In this document: piece by piece, positions 46,865-55,426 of the stretch
How the letters are laid out: each line of letters begins with the position of its first letter
How positions within the stretch are numbered: the first letter of the stretch is position 1
Origin: Holophagaceae bacterium
GTDB taxonomy: Bacteria; Acidobacteriota; Holophagae; Holophagales; Holophagaceae
Length of the DNA stretch: 64,000 nucleotides
Assembly (NCBI GenBank): GCA_025363715.1
Contig: JANYLR010000104.1
Coordinates: 1-64,000 of the forward strand
Direction: 5' to 3'
Made by a program: the position numbers and the translations under genes
Notes under the pieces: model-generated
What the model was told of the DNA's origin: nothing
Database searches by the model: none
Seen by the model: the letters and a program-made list of their open reading frames with translations, nothing else

Positions 46865-47331
46865 TGGGGTGGGTGGTTCGGCGGATCCGGGAGCCCATCC
46901 TCGGGATGCTCGGACAGGGGCTCAGTCCGGAAGGGCTCGCCTGGAGCCTGGCGGTGGGCTTGGCTCTCGGCGTCATTCCCCTGTTCGGAACCTCCACGGT
47001 GCTCTGCGTGGGCGCTGCCTTCGCCTTCCGGCTCAACCAGGCCGCCATCCAGCTGGCGAACTACTTCGCGTACCCCCTTCAGCTTCTGTTGATCCTGCCC
47101 TTCATTCGCATGGGCGAGCGGATCTTCGGCCTGCCGCACCTGCCCCTGTCCCTCTCCCAGCTGCAGGCGGCCCTGCGGGCGGACACCTGGGGCACCCTGC
47201 AGCTGTTCTGGACCACCCTCTGGCACGCCAGCGTGGCCTGGCTGCTGGTGGTGCCGATTCCGGTGGTGCTGCTGGCCTGGGGACTGACCCCGGTCTTCCG
47301 TGGCGGTGTGAGGACCTTCCGCCGGCCCTGA
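46864..47331 (+). CDS. DUF2062 membrane protein
   Basis: A 155-residue integral membrane protein. The pattern LSPEGLAWSLAVGLALGVIPLFGTSTVLC, then FRLNQAAIQLANYFAYPLQLLLILPFIRMGERIF, is that of DUF2062 proteins, whose function is not known. Three or four membrane segments are seen, the last near the C-terminus (ASVAWLLVVPIPVVLLAW). Coupling to the desaturase start suggests a role in membrane lipid handling, which is inference from context. Confidence 0.85.
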   Translation: MGWVVRRIREPILGMLGQGLSPEGLAWSLAVGLALGVIPLFGTSTVLCVGAAFAFRLNQAAIQLANYFAYPLQLLLILPFIRMGERIFGLPHLPLSLSQLQAALRADTWGTLQLFWTTLWHASVAWLLVVPIPVVLLAWGLTPVFRGGVRTFRRP

Positions 47332-47374
47332 GCTCCGGCTAGGCTGTCTCACTTGGATATTTGGAGAACCGAGC

Positions 47375-48475
47375 ATGAGCGAGTCCCCCGGCCGCAAACC
47401 CTCCGTGATCAAGAAGCGCTTCCCCTGGGGCTGGGTGATTCTGGGGGTCCTCGGCGTGGCGGCCCTCGTAGCCATGGTGGCGGCCAAGGGTGGCCCCGTG
47501 ACGGTTTCGGTGTCGTCCCCCACGGTCTTCAAGGCCGGAGAGCGCAACCCCCTGGTGACGGCCTCGGGGTACTTGGTGGCCCGGACCCGGGCCACGCTGT
47601 CCAGCAAGGTGCTGGGGCGGGTCAGCTGGCTGGGCGTGCAGGAGGGCAGCCGGGTGACCAAGGGTCAGGTCCTGGCGCGCCTGGAATCGCCGGATTTGGC
47701 GGCGGCCCGGGATCAGGTGAAGGCTCAGCTGGACCAGGCCAAGGTGGATCTGGACCGGGCGGTGAAGTTGCAGGCCCAGGGCATCCAGGACGCGGCCACC
47801 GTGGACAAGCTCCGCAGCCAGAAGCTCACGCTGGAAGCCCAGCTGGCCTACCAGGATGCGCTGCTGGAGAGCATGACTCTGCGGGCCCCCTTCAGCGGGG
47901 TCGTCACCCAGAAGCTGTCGGAAGTGGGCGAGACCGTCGCGCCGGGCAGCGCCGGTGGCGCCAATGCCATCAACGCCGTCCTGGTCATGGCTGATTTCGA
48001 CACACTCGAAGTGGAGGTGGAAGTGAACGAGGCCTCCATCGCCAAGCTCACCCGGGGCATGCCCGCGGAAGTGCGCGTGGATGCCCTGGACGGGCAGGGG
48101 GCCAGGTCCAACCTGAAGGGCCGGCTGCGGGAGATCTACCCTAGCTCCAACCGCCAGAAAGCCGTGGTGGTGGTGCGGGTGGCCTTCGTGGAGAAGGACC
48201 CCCTGCTGGTGCCGGACATGGGTGCCAAGGTCACCTTCCTGGGGGATGCCTACGCCCAGGACGTGGTGGTGCTGGGCCGGGAGCAGGTGAAGAAGGCGGA
48301 TGGCAAGGCCTTCGTGTGGGCGGTGGAGAACGGCCAGGCCGTCCAGAAGTTCGTGACGGTACTGGCCGAGAATCCCATCGGCCTGGAAGTTGGCGACCTG
48401 GCCAAGGACGCGAAGCTGATCGTCGCGCCGCCGGAAGCGCTGAAGCCCGGCGCCAAGGTCAAGGTCAAGAACTGA
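47375..48475 (+). CDS. Membrane-fusion protein (HlyD/MacA-like)
   Basis: Periplasmic adaptor of the exporter encoded next, 366 residues. A single N-terminal membrane anchor (WGWVILGVLGVAALVAMVAA) is followed by a lipoyl half (VLGRVSWLGVQEGSRVTKGQ), a short helical hairpin (residues about 100-165), the other lipoyl half (LRAPFSGVVTQKLSEVGETV) and a beta barrel. It lacks the long hairpin of some MacA proteins. The stop overlaps the ATPase start. Role: links the ABC exporter to an outer-membrane channel, or passes lipid or peptide. Confidence 0.88.
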   Translation: MSESPGRKPSVIKKRFPWGWVILGVLGVAALVAMVAAKGGPVTVSVSSPTVFKAGERNPLVTASGYLVARTRATLSSKVLGRVSWLGVQEGSRVTKGQVLARLESPDLAAARDQVKAQLDQAKVDLDRAVKLQAQGIQDAATVDKLRSQKLTLEAQLAYQDALLESMTLRAPFSGVVTQKLSEVGETVAPGSAGGANAINAVLVMADFDTLEVEVEVNEASIAKLTRGMPAEVRVDALDGQGARSNLKGRLREIYPSSNRQKAVVVVRVAFVEKDPLLVPDMGAKVTFLGDAYAQDVVVLGREQVKKADGKAFVWAVENGQAVQKFVTVLAENPIGLEVGDLAKDAKLIVAPPEALKPGAKVKVKN

Positions 48476-49197
48476 TGAATACCGACCGCTTCGACCTAGG
48501 CGGGGGTACGCCCATCATCACCCTCCGCGATATCGCCAAGAGCTACTGGCGGGAGGCGCTGGAGATCCCGGTGCTCCAGGGCATCGATCTGGAGATCCCG
48601 GCCGGAGCCTACGTCGCCCTGATGGGCCCCTCTGGCAGCGGGAAGACCACCCTGCTGAACCTCATCGCGGGCATCGACCGGCCCACGGGCGGGTCGCTGG
48701 AAGTCTGCGGGCACGAGCTGAACGGCCTCGATGACGATCAGCTGGCCTCCTGGCGGAACCTGCATGTGGGCTTCATCTTCCAGAACTACAACCTGGTGCC
48801 GGTGCTGAACGCCTTCGAGAACGTGGAACTGCCCCTCCTGGTGTCCGGCGCCGGCCGCCGGGAACGGCGGGAACGGGTGGAGCGGGCCCTCACTCTGGTG
48901 AACCTCACAGACAAGCTGCAGAACTATCCCCGGCAGCTGAGCGGCGGCCAGGAACAGCGGGTGGCCATCGCCCGGGCCATCGTGACGGACCCGGATCTGC
49001 TGGTGGCCGACGAGCCCACGGGCGCCCTGGACGCGAAAAATGCCGAGGAGGTGCTGGGCCTCATGGAACGCCTTAACACAGAGTTCGGCAAGACCATTGT
49101 GATGGTCACGCATGACCCGAAAGCCGCGCACCACGCGCGCCACCAGATTCATTTGGAGAAGGGCGTACTGGACAAGGCCGTCGAGGTGAACCGATGA
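48475..49197 (+). CDS. MacB-type ABC transporter ATPase
   Basis: A 240-residue ATPase, starting in the TGATG overlap with the adaptor stop. Walker [30 protein letters not shown] loop [13 protein letters not shown], signature [15 protein letters not shown] and Walker [13 protein letters not shown] are all intact, and the H loop is MVTHDP. This is the LolD/MacB group in which ATPase and permease are separate genes. It serves the two FtsX-type permeases downstream. Confidence 0.94.
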   Translation: MNTDRFDLGGGTPIITLRDIAKSYWREALEIPVLQGIDLEIPAGAYVALMGPSGSGKTTLLNLIAGIDRPTGGSLEVCGHELNGLDDDQLASWRNLHVGFIFQNYNLVPVLNAFENVELPLLVSGAGRRERRERVERALTLVNLTDKLQNYPRQLSGGQEQRVAIARAIVTDPDLLVADEPTGALDAKNAEEVLGLMERLNTEFGKTIVMVTHDPKAAHHARHQIHLEKGVLDKAVEVNR

Positions 49198-49213
49198 AGG
49201 CCAGGGGCGCCTG

Positions 49214-50380
49214 ATGCGCTGGCTGGCGCTCATCTGGAAGAGCCTCATGCGCTCCAAGCGGCGCACGCTGCTCATCGTGGGCAGCCTGATCCTGTCGGTC
49301 TTCACCGTGGCGGTGCTGCAGAGCCTGCTGACCACCTTGAACGCCGTGACCAACAACCCCAACTCCAGCAACCGGCTGGTGGTGCGCCACAAGAGCGGCC
49401 TGACCCAGATGCTGCCCCGCAGCTACGAGGCCTACCTGCGCCAGCAGCCGGAGGTGGAGACGGTCTGCGCCCTCCAGTGGTTCGGCGGCTACTACCAGGA
49501 TCCCCGGAACTTCTTCGCCAACTTCGCCAGCGACGAGACCACGCTGTTCCAGACCTTCCGGGAGGAATTCGGCGTCGCGGGCATCACCGAGGCCCAGATC
49601 AAGGAGTACCTGCGGGATGGCGCGGGCTGCATCGTGGGTGAAAGCCTGGCCAAGAAGAACGGCTGGAAGGTGGGGGACGTGGTGCCGCTCACAGGGACCA
49701 TCTTCCCCATCAACCCTCGCCTCACCATCCGCATCATCTACAAGAGCCCCAAGCCTTCGGACGAGAACGTGCTGCACTTCCACTACAAGGTGCTGGAGGA
49801 GGGCGTGTCCTACATGAAGGGCCTGGTGGGCTCGTTCTGGGTGCGGACCCACCGGCCCGAGGACATCCCCCGGTTCATTGAGCGGGTGGATCGGCGCTAC
49901 GCCAACAGCGCCTACGAAACGCTCACGGAAACCGAAAACGCCTTCAACCTCAGCTTCGTGAAGATGCTCGGCAACATCGGGGCCATCATCCAGGGCATCA
50001 CCGCGGCCGTGGTGGTGGCCATCCTCATCGTCACGGGCAACACCATGGCCACGGCCATCCGGGAGCGCACCACCGAGATCGCCGTGTTCCGGGCCATGGG
50101 CTTCTCCGCCCGCCGGGTGCTGCTGCTGCTGCTGTCGGAAGGCATACTCCTGGTGGGCGTCGGAGGCTGCCTCGGCGTGCTGCTGGCGAACCTCGCCGCC
50201 GGCGGGGTACGGGAATCCCTGGGCATGGCCATGCCCTTCTTCGCCGACTTCGCCATCCTGCCGGACACCGCCCTGGTCTGCCTGGCGGGGGCCCTGGCCG
50301 TCGGACTCCTGGCTACCTTCATCCCGGCCTATGCTGCGACGCGCCGTCCCATCACGGATGGGCTGAAAGCCATCGGATGA
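49214..50380 (+). CDS. FtsX/MacB-type permease
   Basis: An inner-membrane permease of 388 residues. One N-terminal membrane segment (RTLLIVGSLILSVFTVAVLQSLL) precedes a large periplasmic MacB-type domain (residues about 45-240), and three C-terminal segments follow (IIQGITAAVVVAILIVTG; LLLLLLSEGILLVGVGGCLGVLL; ALVCLAGALAVGLLATFIPAY). TEIAVFRAMGFSARRVLLLLL is the family's coupling region. Its stop overlaps the start of the second permease by four bases. Confidence 0.88.
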   Translation: MRWLALIWKSLMRSKRRTLLIVGSLILSVFTVAVLQSLLTTLNAVTNNPNSSNRLVVRHKSGLTQMLPRSYEAYLRQQPEVETVCALQWFGGYYQDPRNFFANFASDETTLFQTFREEFGVAGITEAQIKEYLRDGAGCIVGESLAKKNGWKVGDVVPLTGTIFPINPRLTIRIIYKSPKPSDENVLHFHYKVLEEGVSYMKGLVGSFWVRTHRPEDIPRFIERVDRRYANSAYETLTETENAFNLSFVKMLGNIGAIIQGITAAVVVAILIVTGNTMATAIRERTTEIAVFRAMGFSARRVLLLLLSEGILLVGVGGCLGVLLANLAAGGVRESLGMAMPFFADFAILPDTALVCLAGALAVGLLATFIPAYAATRRPITDGLKAIG

Positions 50381-51606
50381 TCCTGGGTCTGCTCATCCTC
50401 CTGCCTCTGGCGGCCTATCTGGCCTGGCTGGTGTGGGCCCTGGTGGCCTACCCCATTCCGCTCAGCTACAACCTGCGCTCCCTCTGGCAGCGCAAGGTCT
50501 CGAGCCTTAGCACGGCCTCGGCCATCGCGCTGGTGGTGGGCATCTTCGTGGTGGTGCTGAGCCTGGCCCAGGGGCTCTCCGTGGCCTTCATCAGCAGCGG
50601 CCGGCCGGACCAGGCCCTGGTCCTGCGGCCCAATGCCCGCTTCGAGCTGAACAGCTCCCTTGAACGGGAGCGGGTCCGCATCCTCAAGGTCCATCCCCTG
50701 GTGCAACGGGATGGCGATGTTCCCATGGTCAGTGCGGAGTGCGTGGTGGTGAAGCTCTTCCCCATGGCCGATGGCACCGATAACAACGTGACCGTGCGGG
50801 GGCTCGAGCGCATGGGCATCAGCCTGCGGCCCCAGGTGCGCCTGGTGCAGGGGCGCTGGTTCCGCCCCGGCATCAGCGAGGTGGTGGTCCCCCGCAAGAT
50901 GCAGGGTCGGTTCCCGGGCATGGAGGTGGGCCGCAGCCTCCGCATGGGCGGCCGGGACTGGCAGATCGTCGGCGCCTTTGATGCCGGCGGCGCCAGCTAC
51001 GAGAGCGAGGTCTGGTCGGATGTGAACGACGTGATGCAGGCCTTCCGACGGGAGGCGTATTCCGTGCTGTTGGCCCGGCTGGAGAGCCCCGAGCGGGTGA
51101 CAGGCTTCGCCAAGGCCGTGGAGGATGATAAGCGGCTGAAGCTGGACGTGGTCCGGGAGACGGACTATTTCAAGGAGCTCACCAAGGCCGGGGACCCCAT
51201 CAAGATCCTGGGCAACCTCATCACCCTGATCCTCACGGGGGCGGCCATTTTCGCGGCCATGAACACGATGTACGCCGCCGTGGCCGGGCGCACCAAAGAA
51301 ATCGGCACCCTCCGGGCCCTGGGCTTCCGCCAGCGGGAGATCCTGGCCAGCTTCCAGTGGGAGAGCATCTTCCTTTGCCTGACCGGGGGCCTCCTTGGCT
51401 CGGGCCTGGCCCTCTTCGCCAACGGCATCCAGACCGGCACCACCAGCTTCGAGACCTTCAGCGACGTGAGCTTCGCCTTCACCATCACCCCAGGTCTCAT
51501 GGCCCAGGGCGTGGCCTTCAGCCTGGTGATGGGGCTGCTGGGGGGATTGTTGCCGGCCTGGCGGGCCAGCCGCATCCCGTTGACGGAGGCAATGAAGGGA
51601 GGGTGA
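50377..51606 (+). CDS. Second FtsX/MacB-type permease of the exporter
   Basis: A 409-residue permease with the same plan as its neighbour: N-terminal segments (LLILLPLAAYLAWLVWALVAY and the next, ALVVGIFVVVLSLAQG), a periplasmic domain, and C-terminal segments with KEIGTLRALGFRQREILASF. The presence of two different permease genes suggests a heterodimeric exporter with the single ATPase. Substrate is unknown: drug, peptide or lipoprotein are all possible for this family. The PadR gene follows after about 100 bases. Confidence 0.88.
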   Translation: MILGLLILLPLAAYLAWLVWALVAYPIPLSYNLRSLWQRKVSSLSTASAIALVVGIFVVVLSLAQGLSVAFISSGRPDQALVLRPNARFELNSSLERERVRILKVHPLVQRDGDVPMVSAECVVVKLFPMADGTDNNVTVRGLERMGISLRPQVRLVQGRWFRPGISEVVVPRKMQGRFPGMEVGRSLRMGGRDWQIVGAFDAGGASYESEVWSDVNDVMQAFRREAYSVLLARLESPERVTGFAKAVEDDKRLKLDVVRETDYFKELTKAGDPIKILGNLITLILTGAAIFAAMNTMYAAVAGRTKEIGTLRALGFRQREILASFQWESIFLCLTGGLLGSGLALFANGIQTGTTSFETFSDVSFAFTITPGLMAQGVAFSLVMGLLGGLLPAWRASRIPLTEAMKGG

Positions 51607-51707
51607 CCCACACCTTCCTGATTCCCTCCTCGTCGGGAGGCATTGACCAACCTCAGTTAACGAGGCATATTGAGGTGTGCCATTTTTCTCCTAACCCGGA
51701 GGCCCCT

Positions 51708-52034
51708 GTGGACCGTGAACTGCTGAAGGGCAGCACCCCGCTGCTGCTGTTGTCGTTGCTCTGCGAGGGGCCCATGTACGGCTACCAGATCATCGAGACG
51801 GTCCGGCAGCGTACGGATGGAACCTATACCTTGAAAGAGGGGGCTTTGTACCCGGCCCTCCACAAGCTGGAGGCCACGGAATTCATCAGCTCCTACTGGG
51901 AAACCCAGGAGAATGGCCGGGAGCGCCGCTACTACTCCATCCAGCCCTCGGGGCTGGCTTTCCTGAAGGCCAAGAAGAAGGAATGGAACCAGTTCGTGGA
52001 TATGGTCCAGGCCTTCGTGGGGCCGAAAGTCTAG
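51708..52034 (+). CDS. PadR-family transcriptional regulator
   Basis: A 108-residue winged-helix protein starting at GTG 51708, with GGAGG upstream. The family pattern is clear: LLLLSLLCEGPMYGYQIIETVRQ, then LKEGALYPALHKLEATEFISSYWE and RRYYSIQPSGLAFL. PadR proteins usually repress nearby transport or resistance genes and are released by a small molecule. It follows the exporter genes and precedes a membrane protein typical of PadR pairs. Confidence 0.9.
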   Translation: MDRELLKGSTPLLLLSLLCEGPMYGYQIIETVRQRTDGTYTLKEGALYPALHKLEATEFISSYWETQENGRERRYYSIQPSGLAFLKAKKKEWNQFVDMVQAFVGPKV

Positions 52035-52043
52035 CGGGTAGCC

Positions 52044-52802
52044 GTGTCCAGGGCGCTGGAGGCCTATCTCTCCCAAGTGGGTTCAGGCCTCCGAGGTCTG
52101 ACGGCCCGACGTCGGCTCACGCTGATCCGGGAACTGAAGGCCCACCTGCTGGATGAGGCCGAGGCCCGGGGCATCGATTCCGAATCGGCCATGGCGACCC
52201 TGCTGGCGGAGAAGGAACACCCCCTCCATCTGGCGGAGGAAATCGCCTCCGGAGAGGGCCAGGACGCCAATCACCGGAGCGGAACCGCCCTCGCCGCGGG
52301 CATGATCATCGGTCTCGCCACCGGCGGGCACCTGTGGATCGAGGGGTGGCGTTGGTACATCTGCCTGGCCTTCGCCCTGGCCCAGGGCCTGGCGGTGGGG
52401 TCCGGCTACTTCTGGGTGCGCCGCCATTGGCTACGGCTCAATCTCTGGGCCCGGACGGCGGTGGCCGTGCTCATCACGTCCCTCTTATCCATTCCCCTGG
52501 GTTTCACCACCCACCATGGCTTCAGGCCCACCCGCCTGCTCTACGGTGCCTTCACCGGCTACCTGCTGGAGCGGCATAGCCAGCCACGGCCCCTGTGGCA
52601 GACCCTGCTGGAGCCAGTGGTGTTCACGGCCTTCATGTTCTTCATCGAGATCGGGGTGGTGGGAAGGATCCAGTTCCACTGGTGGCAGGTGCCCCTGGAA
52701 CTCAGCTTCAATGCCACCATCCTGTTGAGCGTGATGTTGGCCTCCCGGTTCCGGCGCATCCTGGCGGAACGCAGAGTATTGACCCCCCAGGAACAGGGTT
52801 AA
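52044..52802 (+). CDS. PadR-associated membrane protein with an N-terminal HAAS-like helical domain
   Basis: The 252-residue product begins with a helical part (ALEAYLSQVGSGLRGLTARRRLTLIRELKAHLLDEAEARG) like the domains found in proteins coupled to PadR regulators, and continues with five or six membrane segments (GTALAAGMIIGLATGG; ICLAFALAQGLAVGSGYF; AVLITSLLSIPLGFTTH; FTAFMFFIEIGVV). The start is GTG. It probably senses membrane state or the exporter and relays this to PadR, an inference from the gene pairing. Confidence 0.72.
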   Translation: MSRALEAYLSQVGSGLRGLTARRRLTLIRELKAHLLDEAEARGIDSESAMATLLAEKEHPLHLAEEIASGEGQDANHRSGTALAAGMIIGLATGGHLWIEGWRWYICLAFALAQGLAVGSGYFWVRRHWLRLNLWARTAVAVLITSLLSIPLGFTTHHGFRPTRLLYGAFTGYLLERHSQPRPLWQTLLEPVVFTAFMFFIEIGVVGRIQFHWWQVPLELSFNATILLSVMLASRFRRILAERRVLTPQEQG

Positions 52803-52855
52803 TGCTCTCCGGGGAGACCGCCTGCTCGCTTTGCTCACTACGTCCCCCCGGGCCC

Positions 52856-52886
52856 CACTTCGCAGGCAGAGCCTGCCTGCGAAGTG
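52856..52886. repeat. Large perfect hairpin, 14-bp stem and 3-base loop
   Basis: CACTTCGCAGGCAG-AGC-CTGCCTGCGAAGTG lies in the 209-base gap before rpmE. It has no T run. The flanking bases (GGGCCCC on the left, GTGCCCC on the right) extend partial pairing. A hairpin of the same geometry lies before prfA. Confidence 0.75.
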
Positions 52887-53011
52887 TGCCCCTACCGGGA
52901 ATCCCCCTTGAGTCAACGATCTTCCGGCGGTAGACTGGTCGTCTTGCGTGGACAAGCCGCGTGCACATACCCCGCTCATGGGGGCATCCGGTCGGTCCCA
53001 GGAGGAAAGCG

Positions 53012-53269
53012 ATGAAGGAAAAAATGCACCCCGAACTTCATGACGTGAAGGTTCACTGTGCCTGCGGCAACGAGTTCATGACGCGGTCCACCAAGAAGGA
53101 CATGCGCGTGGAAATCTGCTCAAACTGCCACCCGTTCTTCACGGGCAAGCAGCGCCTGATGGACACCGAAGGCCGAGTGGAGAAGTTCAACCGGAAGTAC
53201 TCGAAGAAGGAAGCCGCCCCTGTCGTCGAGCCGACGCCCGAGGCCGCTCCGACCACCACCGAAGCCTAG
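53012..53269 (+). CDS. rpmE: Ribosomal protein bL31 (zinc-binding form)
   Basis: Component of the large ribosomal subunit, 85 residues. The start ATG has GGAGG six bases upstream. Zinc ligands are VHCACGNEF and [15 protein letters not shown]; the FFTGKQ motif is diagnostic. A Pro/Ala/Thr-rich tail ([17 protein letters not shown]) extends the usual protein by about 15-20 residues. It is directly upstream of prfA, the common bacterial order, but a terminator separates them. Confidence 0.96.
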   Translation: MKEKMHPELHDVKVHCACGNEFMTRSTKKDMRVEICSNCHPFFTGKQRLMDTEGRVEKFNRKYSKKEAAPVVEPTPEAAPTTTEA

Positions 53270-53282
53270 CTGAACTGTTCCA

Positions 53283-53318
53283 AAGGACGGGCTGAGCCAA
53301 TCAGCCCGTCCTTCTTTT
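53283..53318 (+). terminator. Intrinsic terminator of rpmE
   Basis: AAGGACGGGCTGA-GCCAA-TCAGCCCGTCCTT is a perfect 13-bp stem followed by CTTTTAT. It lies 13 bases after the rpmE stop, so prfA needs its own promoter or read-through. Confidence 0.9.
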
Positions 53319-53325
53319 ATGTGTG

Positions 53326-53356
53326 CTCCAAATCCCGGCGAGGCCGGGATTTGGAG
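53326..53356 (+). other. Perfect hairpin in the prfA leader
   Basis: CTCCAAATCCCGGC-GAG-GCCGGGATTTGGAG (14-bp stem, 3-base loop) ends 19 bases before the prfA ATG. It follows the rpmE terminator by 7 bases. It could protect the mRNA end or limit initiation on prfA. Confidence 0.75.
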
Positions 53357-53375
53357 GCAGCTGAAAGGATGGGTC

Positions 53376-54449
53376 ATGCTCGATCAGCTTGAAGCCGTGG
53401 AGTCCCGCTTCCAGGAAGTGGAGGCGCAGCTCCAGGATCCCTCGGTGGTATCGGATCCCAAGCGCCTGCGCGAGCTGTCCAAGCTCCGGGCCGAACTGGA
53501 GCCGGTGGTGCAGGCCTTCCAGGCCCATCGCACCCACCTCCGCCAGCTGGAGGAAGCCGAGTCCATGCTGGGCGACAAGACCATGGATGCCGAGCTGCGG
53601 GACATGGCCGCTCTGGAGGTCTCCGAGTTGAAGAAGGCCATCGCCGAGGGCGACGCTGAGATCAAGCGGCTGCTCGTCCCCAAAGATCCCATGGACGCCA
53701 AGAACGTGATTCTCGAGGTCCGCGCGGGCACCGGTGGTGAAGAGGCGGCGCTGTTTGCGGGAGAGCTATTCCGCATGTACATCCGCTTCGCCGAGCGCCG
53801 GGGTTTCAAGGTCTCCGTGCTGGACGAGAGCGATGCCGATGCCGGCGGGCTAAAGGACGCCACCGCCGAAATCCAAGGCGAGGGTGCCTACAGCCTCTTC
53901 CGTTTCGAGAGCGGCGTCCACCGCGTCCAGCGGGTGCCCAAGACTGAAACCCAGGGCCGCATCCACACTTCCGCCGCCACCGTGGCCGTCATGCCCGAGG
54001 CCGAGGAGGTGGATATCGAGATCCATCCAAAAGATCTGCGGGTGGATACCTTCTGCTCCGGTGGCAAGGGCGGCCAGAGCGTGAATACCACCTATTCCGC
54101 CGTGCGCCTCACTCACCTGCCCACCAACACCGTCGTGCAATGCCAGGACGAGCGCAGCCAGATCAAGAACATGGCCAAGGCCATGACCGTGCTGCGCAGC
54201 CGCCTGCTCCAGAAGGCCCAGGACGAGGCCGACGCGGTCCACTCGGCCCTGCGCAAATCCCAGGTGGGCAGCGGCGACCGTAGCGAAAAGATCCGCACCT
54301 ACAACTTTCCCCAGGGCCGCGTGACGGACCATCGCATCGGCGTCACCATCCACCAGATCGATAGCTTCATGGGAGGGCTCATCGAGCCCATCATCGAGCC
54401 GTTGAGGGCGGCTTTTGAGGCGGAGCGGCTGCAGGCGCTGGAGGCTTAA
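53376..54449 (+). CDS. prfA: Peptide chain release factor 1
   Basis: RF1 reads UAA and UAG and releases the finished peptide on the ribosome. The 357-residue product has a helical N-terminal domain, the stop-codon-recognition region (HRVQRVPKTETQGRIHTSAATVAV, with PKTET in place of the anticodon-like loop region), and the catalytic GGQ in CSGGKGGQSVNTTYSAVR. RF1 is distinguished from RF2 by the absence of a programmed frameshift and by this length. AAAGGA precedes the ATG. A hairpin terminator and leader hairpin precede it. Confidence 0.95.
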   Translation: MLDQLEAVESRFQEVEAQLQDPSVVSDPKRLRELSKLRAELEPVVQAFQAHRTHLRQLEEAESMLGDKTMDAELRDMAALEVSELKKAIAEGDAEIKRLLVPKDPMDAKNVILEVRAGTGGEEAALFAGELFRMYIRFAERRGFKVSVLDESDADAGGLKDATAEIQGEGAYSLFRFESGVHRVQRVPKTETQGRIHTSAATVAVMPEAEEVDIEIHPKDLRVDTFCSGGKGGQSVNTTYSAVRLTHLPTNTVVQCQDERSQIKNMAKAMTVLRSRLLQKAQDEADAVHSALRKSQVGSGDRSEKIRTYNFPQGRVTDHRIGVTIHQIDSFMGGLIEPIIEPLRAAFEAERLQALEA

Positions 54450-54488
54450 AGGGGGACGCTCCTCCCGTCTGCCTCCCGATTTTGATAT

Positions 54489-54509
54489 CGATCCGCCGAA
54501 AGCGGATCG
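54489..54509. terminator. Hairpin between converging prfA and the lipoprotein gene
   Basis: CGATCCGC-CGAAA-GCGGATCG is a perfect 8-bp stem between two converging genes (stops at 54449 and 54517). It has TTTTGATAT on its left and so could act for the minus-strand gene only weakly. Confidence 0.55.
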
Positions 54510-54516
54510 CGGGGAA

Positions 54517-55350
54517 CTACTTCCGGAGAGTGACTTTTTCCGCCGCGGTCAGGCTGAAACTGACGGGCTTGCCGGAGGGGATGCGGATGACCGTATCGGC
54601 CGTACCCGCGGCAACGGCCGTGCCTGCGGCGGCACCCAGGGCCGCGCCGCCCAGGGCGTGGTCGTTCTTGTTCTTCTTGTCCGAAAGGATGCCGATGAGG
54701 GCGCCCAGGGCCGCGCCGCCGCCGATGTACTTGGCGTTGCGTTCGCCCTTGGCAGTGGCCACCACCACGTGGGTATCCGTATCGATGCCGACTCCGGCGA
54801 TCTCCGTGAGGCGGATGCCCAAGGCACCCTGGCCATTGCTCAGGCGACCGGCCGCGGCACTCTGGGTGATGACGCCCCGGGCGCTGCTGCCGGCGCTCCA
54901 CACCAGCCTGCCGTCCTGGACCACATCCGTGGCCAGGCTGCCTTCCCAGGCATCGCCGGCCTGATCCTTCTCAGTGCTCAGCTCCCGGGCCAAGCTGATC
55001 TCAAGCTTGGTCCCCACGGGGACCTCCACCACCACGGGCTTGGGGGCTTCCTGGGGGGCAGGGGCCTGGGCCAGGGTGAGCGCTTCCTGCTTCTTGACCT
55101 CGGCGCGCTTCTTCGCATCGGAGACCTGCCGTTCCAGGGCCTTGACCTGGGATTTGGTGAGGTGCTCGACATCTTGACCGGTGGCCTTCCCGGACTTGGC
55201 TTCGGCCAGCTGCTGCTCCAACTGGGCAACCTTGGCCTCGGCAGACTTGGCGACCTCCTCAGCCTGCAGGGCGGCTTCGCTCTTGCGGTTGCAAGCCAGG
55301 GTCAAGGCGAGGGACAGAGCCAGGATCAAGTTGGGCAGCCAGGGACGCAT
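54517..55350 (-). CDS. Lipoprotein with coiled coil and glycine-rich C-terminal domain
   Basis: The 277-residue product starts after AGGAGGT. A signal peptide ends in the lipobox LTLAC, followed by a coiled coil of about 70 residues (AEEVAKSAEAKVAQLEQQLAEAK and on), a Pro/Ala-rich linker, and a beta-rich part (VPVGTKLEISLARELSTEKDQAGD) that looks like a protein-binding or YMGG-type fold. The Gly-rich segment YIGGGAALGALIGILSDKK and GGAALGAAAGTAVAAGTA resembles glycine-zipper lipoproteins that insert into the outer membrane. Function is unknown. It is divergent from hrcA, 76 bases apart, and may be a heat-shock envelope gene. Confidence 0.75.
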   Translation of the reverse strand: MRPWLPNLILALSLALTLACNRKSEAALQAEEVAKSAEAKVAQLEQQLAEAKSGKATGQDVEHLTKSQVKALERQVSDAKKRAEVKKQEALTLAQAPAPQEAPKPVVVEVPVGTKLEISLARELSTEKDQAGDAWEGSLATDVVQDGRLVWSAGSSARGVITQSAAAGRLSNGQGALGIRLTEIAGVGIDTDTHVVVATAKGERNAKYIGGGAALGALIGILSDKKNKNDHALGGAALGAAAGTAVAAGTADTVIRIPSGKPVSFSLTAAEKVTLRK

Positions 55351-55426
55351 GGGACCTCCTGAGGAGTGGAAAGCGTGCCGTATAGTAGGTCATCCCGTCA
55401 AGGGACCCTGGGAGCGAGTCCAAGTA

